Origin: Allantophomopsis cytisporea
Taxonomy: Eukaryota; Ascomycota; Leotiomycetes; Phacidiales; Phacidiaceae
Assembly (NCBI GenBank): GCA_024752435.1
Contig: CP103037.1
Span: forward strand, 1-64,000
Direction of reading: 5' to 3'
Length of the DNA stretch: 64,000 nucleotides
In this document: one piece after another, positions 45,468 through 58,537 of the stretch
How the letters are laid out: each line of letters begins with the position of its first letter
Position numbering within the stretch: position 1 is the stretch's first letter
Position numbers and translations under genes: made by a program
The notes under the pieces: generated by a model
What the model saw: only the letters and a program-made list of their open reading frames with translations
Told to the model about the DNA's origin: nothing
The model's database searches: none

Positions 45468-48110
45468 ATGAGTAACATTTTCATTTGGGACGACGCGTGT
45501 AAGGGCAGTGATCCTACGGATCCAACAAACAGCTCGACAGATATCGCTGTTCAGCTTGTATTGTCTCTCGCACTCGGATTATCAGCCTTTTTTGCCTTTT
45601 GCATTCTAAGACCACGATGGAAAGGGTTATATTCTGCAAGAAAGCAGCAAAAAGAAACAGCCTCAGATCTTCCGGATCTCCCTGACACTTTCTTCGGATG
45701 GCTACCAGCGCTGTACAGAATCACTGAACAGCAGGTCCTAGCATCAGCTGGCTTGGATGCCTTCGTGGTAAGCTCCGATCTGAGCTGCAACTTTGGTACA
45801 TCTTATTTACTCTCCACAGTTCCTCTCATTCTTCCGGATGTCGATCAAATTTTTGGCGATAACATTCATCCTTGCCGTCGCTATCATTGCCCCCATCAAC
45901 AACCACTTTGTCGGCATACCCTGGCCCGGTAATGACAATGGCGATGTACACACGAACGATTCAACTTCCTCCACACAATCAACACTTCAGGAACCTTTCT
46001 CAGACGACTTGGTACACTTGATGAAAGGTAAGGACCCGCTCCTTGAAAAGGATGATAGCTATTTATGGGCATATCTTGTGTTCACTTATGTCTTCACTGG
46101 ATTATTGATGTATTTCATGATCGTCGAGACCAGGAGAATCATTGGTGTACGCCAGGACTATCTGGGTAGTCAATCCACTATCACGGATAAGACTATCAAA
46201 CTGTCAGGTATACCACCTGAGCTCCGCAGCGAGGAGGCCATCAAGGAATTCTTGGAGAAATTGGAAATTGGCAAGGTCAAGAACGTTACACTTTGCAGAG
46301 ACTGGAAAGAGCTGGACAAACTTATGGACAAACGGGCGGCTTTACTTCGAAGACTGGAAGAAGCATTGTCTGTACATCTTGGTCGCCGTCGACATGGAAG
46401 AAACCTAGGAACTCTTTCGATTTCTCGGCCTCAAGTAACTAACGATCAGGATGGTGAGCACGAGGGTGACAGTCTTCTGGGTGGTGGGAATCATGTGTCA
46501 ACTTATGACAAACCTCGACCAACTACTCGCATTTGGTACGGACCATTGAAATTGAAGAGTAAGAAAGTGGATGCCATTGATTACTACGAGGAGAAGCTAC
46601 GAACTTTGGATGAGCAAATTCGCGCAGCAAGAAAGAAGGAGTATAAGCCCACGCCTCTGGCTTTTGTAACTATGGATTCTATTGCAGCATGCCAGATGGC
46701 CGTTCAAGCACTTCTTGATCCCTCACCAATGAGGTTGCTTGCAACATTAGCTCCAGCTCCTTCGGACGTTATTTGGACCAATACATACCAATCACGGTCT
46801 ACGCGCATGCTTTGGTCTTGGTCAATAACTGTTTTCATTGTCATTCTCACAGTGGTCTGGCTTATTCCTGTTGGTGCTCTCGGAGCGTTGGTCAACTTGT
46901 GCTCTATCAAGAAGATTGCACCCACCTTTGGTCGATTCCTCTCCAATCACGAAATCATTTCTTCTTTGGTTCAAACAGGTCTACCAACGCTGACAGTTTC
47001 GCTCCTGAATGTGGCAGTCCCATACCTGTACGACTACCTTTCCAACGTTCAGGGCTCGATTTCACAAGCCGATGTGGAGCTATCAGTCATTTCAAAGAAC
47101 TTCTTCTTCACATTCTTCAACGTCTTCATAGTTTTTACTATATTTGGCACTGCGTCGAACCTCTATCCTGTTCTTCAAGACGCTCTCAAAGATACCACTA
47201 GAATTGCCTACCTTCTAGCTGGCTCCCTTACACGCTTAGGAAGCTTCTACGTCAACTTTGTCCTCCTGCAGAGTATTGGCTTGTTTCCATTCCGCTTGTT
47301 GGAGTTTGGAAGCGTTGCACTGTATCCAATCACTCTGATGGGTGCCAAAACACCAAGAGATTACGCAGAACTTGTTCAGCCTCCTATTTTCAAATATGGT
47401 TTCTACCTCCCTTCGGCCATCCTGGTGCTGAATCTATGTATCGTCTACAGTATTTACCCGGTCGGTTACCAGGTTCTTTTCTTCGGGTTGTTGTATTTCG
47501 TCATAGGATACTTTGTTTACAAATATCAACTCCTCTATGCCATGGATCATCCACAACACTCGACTGGAAAGGCCTGGCCAATGATATGTTACCGTATCAT
47601 GATTGGCTTGGGTCTCTTCCAGCTTGCTATGGCCGGTGTTATTGCACTTCAGCAAGCATTCAAGAGAGCCATAGTCATTGCTCCCCTGTTCCTCTTTACA
47701 ATTTGGTTCAGTTACTTCTTTGGATCAACTTTTGAACCACTCATCAAATTCATTGCATTGCGAAGCATCAGACGCGATGATGATGTGGATGTCAACATAG
47801 CAGACGAATATGTCGGCATCGGAAATCCTCCTGGGAACGATCAACGTCGTACGAGCACTACTTTGGATGAGGACAGAGAGAGGGGTCAGAAATTTGTCAA
47901 TCCCAGCTTGATAGTTCCGTAAGCAAACCTTTTCATCTATTATGAACGCCGCTAACTTTTCATTTTAGCCTAGAGAAGGTATGGATCAACAATAAGAAAC
48001 CGGCCAACAATGGACAGCCAACACAGCTTCGGAATGAGGAGAGCACAAACAGCTCAATGAGTTTAGGTGATACCCATGTCTGGCGGGACAACGGCGACAA
48101 CAACGTATAA
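45468..48110 (+). CDS. CSC1/OSCA-like osmosensitive cation channel (RSN1/DUF221 family)
   Basis: Three exons (45468-45767, 45820-47918, 47969-48110) give 846 aa. The N-terminal RSN1_TM module has helices at about residues 25-45, 100-125 and 190-210. A cytosolic RRM-like domain with a charged linker follows (about 230-400). The 7TM pore module starts at WTNTYQSRSTRMLWSWSI and contains the conserved helices ending near FGSTFEPLIKFIALRS. The hydrophilic C-terminus is encoded by the last exon. The family forms mechanosensitive or hyperosmolality-gated calcium-permeable channels, or lipid scramblases, in the plasma membrane. The donor after residue 100 is GTAAGC. Confidence 0.92.
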
Positions 48111-48491
48111 TGCAGAGCATGATCATGAAAGCGATGTTTGAATGTATGAAATAAAATAAAAAGGAGCGTAGCGATTTAATCAATTGGGATGTATTTGGTT
48201 GATGGTGTTCTTCGTTGCAGGATTTTGAGGAAGGTATGGATCAACTGTATTGTGCTTTCCTAGTCGATCAGTAAATACTCATCCGTGAACGCTTTCGGGT
48301 TTCCATCAACATTATTTACTCATCAAACACAGTATACCTTCTTCATACAAATTACTCTTTCATGATCCATTTAGGGATCTTGATATATCGTTCGTTCGCT
48401 CCTAGTTTTATAATTTGTTTATCCTTCGGCCTAAGCGCTATATTGCGGAGAATTCATCCACCCTCTCCTTCTGCTGCTTCTGGCGACTTCG
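48111..48491. other. Promoter region of the F-box gene
   Basis: About 380 bp between the CSC1-like stop and the F-box start; no gene seen. Confidence 0.5.
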
Positions 48492-51400
48492 ATGACGATA
48501 TTTTCCTATCATTCTACACTTATAGATGACTTGGTCTCCCATAAGGAGGCCGCTAACACCACGTCTTCCCAAATTCTTCTGTCCAGAGACATTGCTGGTG
48601 CGGATAACGAATTTGAGCCTCTAGCCCCACCACCTCCCGATGAGAGGACATCTGTTGTAACCATTTTCGAAAATAATTCCATGCACGTCATGACATTGGG
48701 ACAACCAGCAAGATCATCTGTTGTGAAGAGCACCACGTCCTCTCCAGATGAGAACAGTGTCTCACAAGGTACTCTCAATAAAACAGTCATTGGAGGGTGC
48801 TAACGAGAGTCAGCAAAAGAAGTCGAGCACTGTTTACGAATTTACACACCTGCCCTTAGAACGTTCTCTGATTCAGATGGTCCTGATGAGCCAGCGACTT
48901 CGCCTCCACAGTGTCATACAGTTCAACAAAATTATTCAGCAATAGCCGCTTCATATCCACATCGTACACCATCATTAGTTGCACAGAATGAAAGTTCAAG
49001 AGAGGAGAAACCTTTCATGAGCAGTAGGAAAGGCAAAGAAATCGATCGTGGAAGGAGTATAGATAGGATACCTAGACAACTAAATCTCTTGTCTAGAGCT
49101 CATTTGAGGGGCAAGTTGGAGGATATTTCGATTGAACTCGATACAAAGGCAATGCAGAAGCGTCTTAGCCGTAGCGAAACGCTTCATCAAGATCCGGAAA
49201 CTCCCCCAGCATTGCTCGATGATACTCTACTCGAGCCTTGCCCAGATATTCCAGTTTGTAATTTTACAGAGGTTCTCAACAAAGACAGGGATATGGTTGG
49301 CGAAAGGGATCCTCCAGATCCAAACAGCGATATTATAAGGTCAAATGGCCATACCTTTCACGAAACTGACACAGAGAGATTGTATTCGGCCAGATCATCA
49401 CGGTCCCTGACAGCTACTTTTGATAATCTCCGGCCCATATATCCTGCACCAACATTGTCATCTGAGGCTCTGCGGGAATATCTACCAGGTCTCAGCCACA
49501 CAGAATATATTGCGCTGAAGTCTTCAAGCTCCAAGTGGTCGAAATTTGGCTCTACGCATGAACCAGTCAAGCCCTCACTTGCAGCTCAGCTTCCTGCTGA
49601 GATCATTCATGAAATCTACAGGAACCTTGGTCCATTCGACTTCAACTCAGCGAGACATACGTGTCGTGCATGGTATATCCATAGTCTTGACAGAGCACTA
49701 CTAGAAGCTATGATGAGACGTGGTGGATGGTCGAATAATTTGAGGAATGACCTTACGGCGAATCATATCATCGTAACAGGCGTTCGTGCGAATGATGAAT
49801 GGCTCATGAGCAAAATGATAGCTCGTGAGTGCGCCCTCGGTCCAGATTGGACAGGGAATGGTCTATCCAATAGATCTATCGAAATTGATTCAGATTGCAG
49901 TACTCCTGTTGATAGCATACATGATCAGTCTACCATATCGCCATTCTTCCAGGCTGCAATTGCCGATTTTGGAGAAGTCGGGGCTCAACATGCCTCCGGC
50001 ACCTCAATATCTGGTATGATTTTCACTGTTAGCGTTTGTGGCAAATATCTCATGGTTGCGAACGGGTGTCTCATCTACATATATCAACTCAGTACAGACA
50101 GTAGGAAATCTCTATCCGATAAACCGAAGTCTGGTTCAATACGACCTGTTACAAGTGTAATTTGTCCTCGAAGAGTTTTAGCCTGCAGTATGGACACATC
50201 ATCTCAGAGGCATGCCATTGCTGTGCTTCTTGATGGTCGAATGGGCTTGGTATGTGACTTGGGCAACATGAATACAGACTCTCCACTGTATCCATCCCCA
50301 GCAGCTTTGAATTCCCGTCACGCAGATCTATCGACCTCTGTCGCCGGGCCATCCAACACTCATCAAGGTATCACAATAAATGCACCGGAAACACATGCCG
50401 ATGGGCGATCTTCTCAGCCACCATTCATATTTTCAACTGTTGATGCTCATAACACTACGCAAAACACAAATTTGCAAGAAAATATCTGGAGTGGACTTGC
50501 ATCCCATGTCATAGCCGATCACAATCAATCCGGAGAATCATCTCGACAACCAGAACCGCATGGGCTTTCTAGGAGAAACACCAGTAGCTCGAAATCAATG
50601 CCTCTAGAATCTGGACCTCGCTCCATCTATCGAAACCTTTGTTCATCAGATGATCCTCCCCGATCCGTTGCGATTTGTCCTCAACGACGTTGTGTGGCTT
50701 TTGGATGCTCTGCGGGAATTGAGTTACATTGGATCGATGCTTTGACAGGACAAGATCTGAACCGATGGTTTCCGCTCACTGCTCCAAGCGACTATTTGTA
50801 CTTTCTTCCGCCTAGAAGAGGAGTCGACTCTGCCAAGAAGCTAAGACTAATCAGTAGTGCTGCACGGCCAGGGGAGGCTCCTGCACTGGCTGATAAATTC
50901 AGAAGTCGCGGTGGAACTAGAAAGTGGTTGGACTCACTCCCACCAGCACCAATAGAACATGTTAACTGGGATACCGGTCTTGCGGTATTTGGAAGAACGA
51001 ATGGAGGGGTGGGAATTAAAGGTGATGCTACCGACCACTACCGTGCTGTTCCTCTGAGTGATGGTTACCATATCCTGTTCACCGATCCTGCCACAGGACT
51101 GTTATGCCTAGGCAGTGATTCCCCTATTGGAGGACCTACTAAACTCTTGCGTAAGATTTGTTTTGTCGGCCCCAAAGATTGTAGAAGTCCAATTGCCTAT
51201 ACTGGTGGTGCGGATTTGCGGAATGGGGTCAGAGTTGTCGCGGCTTATGGACCACCTCATGAACAAAGAATATTACTTTTCAGTGTGCCTAGTGATGTGT
51301 TCACAGATACACAGGACGAGCTGATGACGTCTGCTTCAAACAGGGATACTGAGCTTAAAGAAAGATCTACTGCCGTATCTGGCAGAGAATGGATGCATTG

Positions 51401-52085
51401 GTGGAAAGATAAAGGTATGCAGAATTGGTTGAAATATGCCAAACGTCCGAATCCAGGCATAATAATCGATCGAGGCTTGTGGCCTGTAGAGATCCGTGGC
51501 CAAGAGATTGGAAAATCGTCTTACGTCGTGGATCTTGCTGTTGATTCCAGTCCAGACCTGAGCATTTGGGCATTTGGAAGGTCGGGAATTACACAGGTGT
51601 GGAAAATTGTCTCTGGAAGAGACGAAAAGATGGTTAAGAGATCAATTTTACGAGACGGGACGGTTATGAGAGAAGGTTCTGATGGCGAGCTTGAGACAAG
51701 TGATACGGTAGAGTCTCCAGATTCTCTTGAACTTCTCACTCCGCCGAAAGGCACACCAACCATGTTTGACGGAAACCGCTCTAGTCAAGACCTATCATCT
51801 GTTCGTATGGATCGCTGGAGTGTACAATATGATAGCATTCAGTACGACACTGTGCATTATGATGCTGATGGTGATGTTCTTATGGCTGATCTACAGGATC
51901 CTCCTGTACTCATGGAAGGGGCCTCGGAAGATGGAAATGAGGAGATCGTGGCGTATGCTAGGGATGATAGAGGTCTTGTATTTGAGTCTAGCAGGTGGAA
52001 CGGCAGATACGTTCAAAGACATGGGCATAGAGATACAGTGGAAGAGCTCACGGGTATTGCAAGGATTGACATAGAAATTCGGTAG
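48492..52085 (+). CDS. Large F-box protein
   Basis: Two exons (48492-48796 and 48860-52085, 63-nt intron with donor GTGCTA) give 1,176 aa. The first 330 residues are Ser/Pro/Asp-rich and look disordered. An F-box lies at about residues 340-375 (SLAAQLPAEIIHEIYRNLGP then HTCRAWYIHSL). The C-terminal half has repeated short strand-like motifs (GKYLMVANGCLIYIYQL, AFGCSAGIELHWID, SIWAFGRSGITQVWKI) suggesting a degenerate beta-propeller. F-box proteins recruit substrates to SCF ubiquitin ligases. Substrate unknown. The gene ends 132 bp from the stop of the convergent extradiol dioxygenase. Confidence 0.85.
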
Positions 52086-52217
52086 TTATTCTCTCATGCA
52101 AGCTGGTGGAGTGGATCATAGGCCTTTGTTGTTGCTCTTCTCCTACTCATAGATTGTTAAAAATAAGTCGACGTTGCTTCAAAAAAATTGTCTTCTGGAG
52201 TGACCAGGAAATACAGA

Positions 52218-53521
52218 CTAATCCAAGAACGTATCTGGCATCTCGGGGCCTTCGAACTCATTAGTATACGAAATTTCGGACTACTGTCTTCTTAACTTAC
52301 CCCAGATGTGGATCTGTCCAGGTGCAGCTTTATGTTTTTGCGTAGGATGTGTGATATCCACCAGATCGCCGTCCACATAGTGCTCTAGAATGAATCTACT
52401 CGGATCAAACCTACCAAATATCAGTATTTAATTCACCCCATATTTACGAGATGACATCGATAAGCAACAAAATCGACCTACCAGTAATCAAAGATCTGAC
52501 TACCCATGATATGTCTACCCACTCCCCAGCAATTCTCATAGCCCTTGTCTCGCAGCCAATCGTGACCCAGAACCTGCGTATCAAAATCATGTGTCTCAAA
52601 ACTCGAATGGTGAACGTGCCATTTCGGCCCTTCGAAGAAAAAGAAGCAGTGATGGTCGACTAGTTCTTCACCTCTGTCTAGTCTACAGAATGTGTTGAAG
52701 GCTCTGCCTGTCTCAGGATGCGTGATAATCTATCAGGTTGATCATAAGTACGGTCTGACTTGGGAAGTCGATGGGGTAGTAAGTGGAAAAGGAACAGCTG
52801 CAGGCACATACCTCACTAGGATAGAAATTGAATCTCTTGGTATAAAACTCGAAGGCCTTGTCAAAATCTGTCACACATAATCCCACATGACCTAACTTGT
52901 AAACTGGTGCAGGCGCTGATTTCATGAGCTTGGGATCTTATATATGCATCATGCATGAAATACCTTTCTTGAAACGCTGGAAATTTCCCGCAGGTCTGTG
53001 TTTCTCTTCAGGCTGAATGATGTGAGTTCCAAGATTCATAAGGGTGTGAAAAAAGGAAGGAAAAAGAAACATACATAGTTGAATTTCAACTCCAACGGAT
53101 TTCCATTCGGCAGCTTTTCTCCTTCAATCTTCCCTTCCCTTAATTTTTGACCCCATACTAAATGAAATGGGAAACCGTCGACCGGATCCTTGAATGTGAC
53201 ACCTTTTCCGCCTCCAGGAGCATCCAAATCATAAATCTTACTGGCACTGGGGATAGTCTCACTAGCAAGCTTCAAATCGTCTTCAGACTCTACAACGAAA
53301 GCTGCACCACCAAACTCGTTAGAGGCTCCGGCGGTCGCGCAATAGGCAAAGGGATCTGGTCCATATCCTCGATAGTAGATCTTGCTGTTATCTGCCGTTC
53401 GATGGGCTTCTGCGAATCCGAAATCTAGAAGAAAAGCATGCGCTTTCTCCAGATCAGTATGTGTATAGTGAACATGTGTGGGTCGCACAAGCTTAATTTT
53501 CTTGAGAGTTTCCGGGGCCAT
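52218..53521 (-). CDS. Extradiol ring-cleavage dioxygenase (glyoxalase/VOC fold, catechol 2,3-dioxygenase-like)
   Basis: Six exons (53521-53075, 53012-52964, 52915-52812, 52729-52482, 52410-52301, 52249-52218) sum to 329 aa in frame. There are two VOC modules. The N-terminal one starts LVRPTHVHYTHTDLEKAH. The catalytic C-terminal one has KLGHVGLCVTD (first His ligand), WHVHHSSFET (second His) and ILEHYVDGD (Glu). This is the 2-His-1-Glu iron triad of type I extradiol enzymes. These open catechols by meta cleavage using Fe(II) and O2. Introns are short. The first acceptor was chosen as ATTCAG (PEEKHR...) because the frame then closes. It is head-to-head with the phenol hydroxylase gene (555 bp), which would supply its catechol substrate. 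Confidence 0.92.
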
Positions 53522-54076
53522 TATGGATCTTGAAATAGGAAAGACACAAGTCCGCAATAACAAAATGATAATGGTCGTTGCAAAGAAATTGGTTTATATA
53601 AATGAAATTGACGCTAATTTTCAGAGGCTTATTATGTGGAATATTTGATATTTTTGATACTGGAAGGAGTACGTATGATCGTTCGACGAGGAGAGCTCAC
53701 CCCATCGGTCCTCCGACGAACGCGGGGTAGCAACGGGCACTTCGGGTTCGCACCCCCTTAGCTATTGGACATTATCCATGTTCCATGTTTTATCCCTTTT
53801 CTCAGAATATGTAAGCTTTTGGCCTTGCTTTGTCGTCATCTACAGGGCTGTGTGCATATGCATATGTGGAGCTCTGTCTAATTCGTGTTATCATCACCAA
53901 TGATAAGATTGCTAGCGAGATGTGCTTGGAGCATCGGAATCTCATTCACGAACCGAAGTTGGTGAATACTTTCTATGGCAGCGTCAAAATACAATCAGTA
54001 TACCTCATACTTTGCTTTTTTCAAGACTCGTCGTTGTTGGATCTTGGATAGCTGCTACCAAGGTACATAGGACAAC
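53522..54076. promoter_or_regulatory. Shared divergent promoter of dioxygenase and hydroxylase genes
   Basis: 555 bp between two start codons pointing outwards. It contains GC-rich segments with TCCGACGAACGCGGGG near 53710 and no coding frame of its own. Coordinated control of both enzymes is likely by layout. Confidence 0.45.
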
Positions 54077-56093
54077 ATGGTAGAGCCAATAATGGAAGAT
54101 ATTCTCATCGTTGGCACGGGACCTGCAGGAGCATCTCTGGCATGTTTCCTCGCATCGTATGGTGAAACAATCTTCTTTAACTGTGAGGGACTGTGACTGA
54201 TCAATGATGAAGGTCTAAAAGGCATCATTGTGGGCGCTGAATCTTCCACCGCGGGTACACCTCGTGCGCATATTACCAACATGGCTGCATTGGGTCAGTA
54301 CCAGAATCTAATATTCCGAGATATACAGTGGGCTGATCTTACGTTCAAGAATGTCTGAGGGATATTGGACTTGAAGAGGAATGTATCAAACTTGGTTCGA
54401 AAGGGCCTACTATGATGCATACTCGCTGGGCGCACAGCATGGCAGGAGAGGAATATGCGAGAGTGTATTCATGGGGAAACGATCCGGAAGGAAAAGTTAG
54501 GAGTCTTCAATTTTTATCGACCATTTGAATAAGACTGTAGAACTGACGGAGATTTCAGGGCGAGTACGCAGCTGCCAGTCCCTGTGACCATATCGATCTT
54601 CCCCAAACCCTTTTGGAGCCAATTCTCATGCGCTTTGCAACACAGCACGGCTTCAAGTGCCGAACAGATACGGTTTTTGAAAGATTCGAATGTCACGAAT
54701 CTTCTCAGATGATCATCTCTACCCTTAAAGACAAACTCACCAACCAGCAATATACCATTTGCTCTAAATATCTCTTTGGCGCAGACGGGGCACGCAGTGC
54801 CATCATGAAACAATTGGGCATTCCCTTAGAAGGCAAATTCAAGCAAGGTGTTGCCACGGACGTTTTGGTCAAAGCGGATCTATCTCATCTGACGAAAACA
54901 CGTTCGGGAAATTTACATTGGCTAATTCAACCTGAAGTCGAGCATCCTGATTACGGCTGGTTAGGGGTTGCGAGGATGGTGAAGCCTTGGCACGAATGGA
55001 TATTCTCTTTATTCCCAAGCATTGGAGTTGAAGCTGCGCAACCCACTGAGACTCAATATCTCGAAAGAATCAAAGAGTTCGTTGGTGATGACACACCAGT
55101 GGAGATTATTAAGACTTCGAAGTGGTACATTAATGAAGTGGTGGCGAAGGAATATTCACAAGGAAACATGTAAGTCGCTTTCAGCAATGCTGTTTAATTC
55201 ACTAACTTTATAGATTTTGTCTTGGAGACGCTGTTCATCGTCATCCACCTATGAACGGCCTCGGTTCAAACACTTGCATTCAAGATGCTTATAATTTGGC
55301 CTGGAAGATAGCTCACGTTATGAAAGGACTAGCTTCCCCATCTCTTCTTGAGAGTTATAGTGCTGAACGGCAGCCTGTAGGTTTCAGCATAATCGGTCGC
55401 GCAAACGATTCTTTCCGCAATCACTCTCAGATTTGGGAGGCTTTGGGCATTCTTTCGCCATCAGTCGAAGAACGAATCACTGCTTTCTCAGAGCTTTCTG
55501 CCAATAGCGAAGTAGGAAGATCAAGAAGAGAGAGGTTTCGTAGGGCAATTGAGCACTCTAAGCATGAATTCCATGCCGTAGGAATTGAGATGAATCAACA
55601 CTATAAAAGCCGCGCGATCTACGCTCTTGACGAGGAGAACAGTTTTAGATTCATCGGACTGGCAGAGGAGAACCCCATTTTGCACTATACACCATCGACA
55701 TACCCTGGCTGTCGGCTTCCTCATGCTTGGCTTAATTATCCTTCTCCCGGGCAACGCATTTCGACTAATGATGTAGCTGGCAAGGGGAGGTGGGTTCTAT
55801 TTACAGGTATCGGTGGAGATGGTTGGAGAGCTGCTGTGAGAGAGCAGAAAGACCAGAATATTGATATTAAATGTGTTAGCATTGGGTTTAGACAGGACTA
55901 TGAGGACGTATATTTCGATTGGGAAAAGCTTAGAGGAGTGGAAGAGTCGGGATGTGTTCTTGTCAGGCCTGATAGATTTGTCGCATGGAGAGCGATGAAG
56001 GCTGGATCGGAGACAGAAAGATTGGAAGCAGTCATGAAGAGCTTGTTGTGGTCAAAGGCATCGGATAACAATATTAAATCCGAAATCCAATAG
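54077..56093 (+). CDS. FAD-dependent phenol 2-monooxygenase-like hydroxylase
   Basis: Five exons (54077-54161, 54213-54293, 54350-54495, 54559-55169, 55214-56093) give 600 aa in frame. The FAD motif ILIVGTGPAGASLACFLA (about residues 10-27) has the GxGxxG core. FGADGARSAIMKQLG is the second FAD/NADPH motif (DG). FCLGDAVHRHPPMNGLGSN carries the GD motif with the conserved HPP of aromatic hydroxylases. The thioredoxin-like C-terminal domain ends in CVLVRPDRFVAWR. This is the TfdB/phenol hydroxylase group, which ortho-hydroxylates phenols to catechols. Introns after residue 28 use GTGAAA and other mild donors. Divergent from the extradiol dioxygenase. Confidence 0.92.
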
Positions 56094-56623
56094 ATAGAGT
56101 TCGGGAATACATGTTGTAACCGATACGAATTACATATCAAATTAAAGTAGATATATTCCACGAATTCGATTCAGAAACCCTTGTAAAGCGTCAAGTGCAT
56201 CTCAAACGGCTACCACCAACATAGGAATTTGATCCGGAGATCTAGACACGCTCTCGGGTCGCATCGCATCCTTCGCAATATATTCTGACTGGCTGTCAGC
56301 AATGATCTCCGAGGCGACTGTAGAAATCCCTGCATAAGTCGGCATGATACACATATTCCACCTGCCTCGCAGTCAGATCCTGGGAGGCACGCGACAACAC
56401 GGCACAGGAATTCTCCAAGACCAAATTATAGATTAGCAGATAAGAGTTGCAGAAGAATGAGTTTGGCGATATGTCATTTATCAAAACTGAGGCGCTCTAG
56501 CATATCATGTATTGTGTGTCCAATTGACGTCAACTTATTTATCAACGTACCCCAGATTGTTCACACTTTCAATACGCAGCCTCACAACATCACAATCTCG
56601 TCTCTTTCCCCTAATCTTTCAAA
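56094..56623. other. Intergenic region before the P450 gene
   Basis: About 0.5 kb holding the P450 promoter. No gene seen. Confidence 0.5.
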
Positions 56624-58391
56624 ATGGCACTTTTTGAGAAGCTTCAATTATATGGTCCAACTATAGCGGGGGCCTTTGTGCTTTATGTAGCAGGAACCTA
56701 CATCTATCGACTATATTTTCACCCATTGAGTAAATTCCCTGGCCCAGCGCTGGCGGGAATGACATTATGGTATGAATTCTATTGGGACTTTGTACATCGA
56801 GGACAATACATCTTTCGTATCAAGGAAATGCACGAGAAGTATGGGCCGATCGTGCGCATTACGCCAGACGAGCTACACATCAACGATCCAGAGTATATCC
56901 CCGAGCTAATGCCAGCGGGCGGCCGCCGTCGAGATAAATACCGAAGAGTCATGCAACTATTTGGATTCACAGAGGCGGCAATCAGTACTGTTGAGCACGA
57001 TGTTCATCGTGTTCGTCGAGGCGCTATGAGTAGGATGTTTTCCAAGGATAGTGTTAGGCGTTTGGAGCCAATTATGCGCGAGAATTTAGGAAAGCTGTTT
57101 GGTAGATTGCAAGAGGTAAAAGCTGAGGGCAGAGAGCTGAATTTATTGCCTGTTTACTCTGCATTTACGAATGATCTCATTGCTGAATACGCATTTGGAA
57201 TCAGTTACAATTGGCTGGAGGCTAAGGAGTTCAACAAGAGCTTCTTTGAAATGGTATGATCAAACAACTGGGAACGCTAGTTCTTCGCATGTTGAAGTTT
57301 TCTGTAAGGGCTGATTTTAAATAGATTACTAGTTTCCATGAAGTTGGTTCGCTGGCAGTCCAGTTCAACTGGGTCATGCCTCTGATTAACTCGATGCCTG
57401 TATGGTTACTCAAGAGATTAGAGCCAGGAATGGTTTCTTTCTTGGAATTCAAAGGGGTAAGATATCTCCTGGTTCAGATTTGAGACCATCGATTTACACA
57501 CAATTTTAGGACTTGGCGAAGAAGATTGATCGAGTCGTGGAGAGACATCAGAGAGGAATGGATGACAAGACTGTTTTTGATGAAATTCTGGATAGTAATC
57601 TTCCCGAAGTAGAAAAGAGACCAGAGAGATTACTGGAAGAGAGTCAGAATATTGCCATTGCGGGTACAGAGACAACGGCATGGACTTTAAGCGTAAGTAT
57701 TGAATCTTTTACAATTCATTGGATGCTAATATTGATGTAGGTCATTACTTTTCATCTACTGTCGAATCCACCCATTTTACAAAGGCTCAAGGACGAACTT
57801 AGAGAAGCTCTACCCGATGTTGACAGTCCTTTGTCAATCAAGCAGTTGGAGCAACTACCATACTTGACGGCGGTAATCCTTGAAGGATTGCGTCTTTCAA
57901 TGGGAACAAGTAATCGACAGGAACGGGTCTGTCCCGATGAAGTGCTCGTATTTGGTGATGGTGATAAGCAATGGCATATTCCTCGAGGGGTAAGACAAAT
58001 ACTCGATCTATACCATCCGCATGCTGACATAGGATATCAGACTCCTGTTGGGATGACTACCCCCTTGATTCACCTTAACCCCACGATATTTCCATCGCCT
58101 CTTACCTACGATCCAGAGCGATTCTTAGCTGATCCCCGGCTGAAGCGCTACATCATGTCATTCTCACAAGGATCAAGACAATGTTTGGGAATGCAACTTG
58201 CCTATGCAGAGCTGTATATGGTACTTTCAGGGGTTTGGAGACGCTTTGGAGGCCCACAGACGAAGGAAGATCAAGTAGGTGGTAGATTGGAACTGTTCGA
58301 GACAGATAAACGGGATGTGGAAATGGAGTATGATTTATTTGTGCCTTATGGTAAACGCGACTCCAAGGGAGTCAGAATTTTGATAAAGTAA
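56624..58391 (+). CDS. Cytochrome P450 monooxygenase (aromatic-catabolism group)
   Basis: Five exons (56624-57253, 57325-57456, 57510-57692, 57741-57989, 58041-58391) give 514 aa. An N-terminal anchor (PTIAGAFVLYVAGTYIYRLY) precedes FHPLSKFPGP. The I-helix is IAIAGTETTAW (canonical). The K-helix is EGLRLS (ExxR). The heme loop is FSQGSRQCLGMQLA. The last intron (57990-58040) is 51 nt with no in-frame stop, so retained transcripts would still be translated. The N-terminal layout resembles CYPs that act on small aromatic or lipid substrates (for example benzoate/trichodiene-type). It is in tandem with the phenol hydroxylase and could prepare or vary the substrate. Confidence 0.92.
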
Positions 58392-58537
58392 AGAATATAT
58401 TTCATGGTTCTGTTGATGATCCCTGTGATATTTTGGGTGAGAAGAGGGCTGAAAGTGCCGATTCCAACGTACTATACGTATATGAAGTTGAGCGATTGTG
58501 CATTTTTGATTGGGTACATATGACAATGAATTCGAAA

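Noticed and set aside
53700..53765. tRNA-like GGGTTCGCACCCC T-arm
   Set aside because: No matching acceptor or anticodon stem could be folded by eye; more likely promoter GC-rich sequence.
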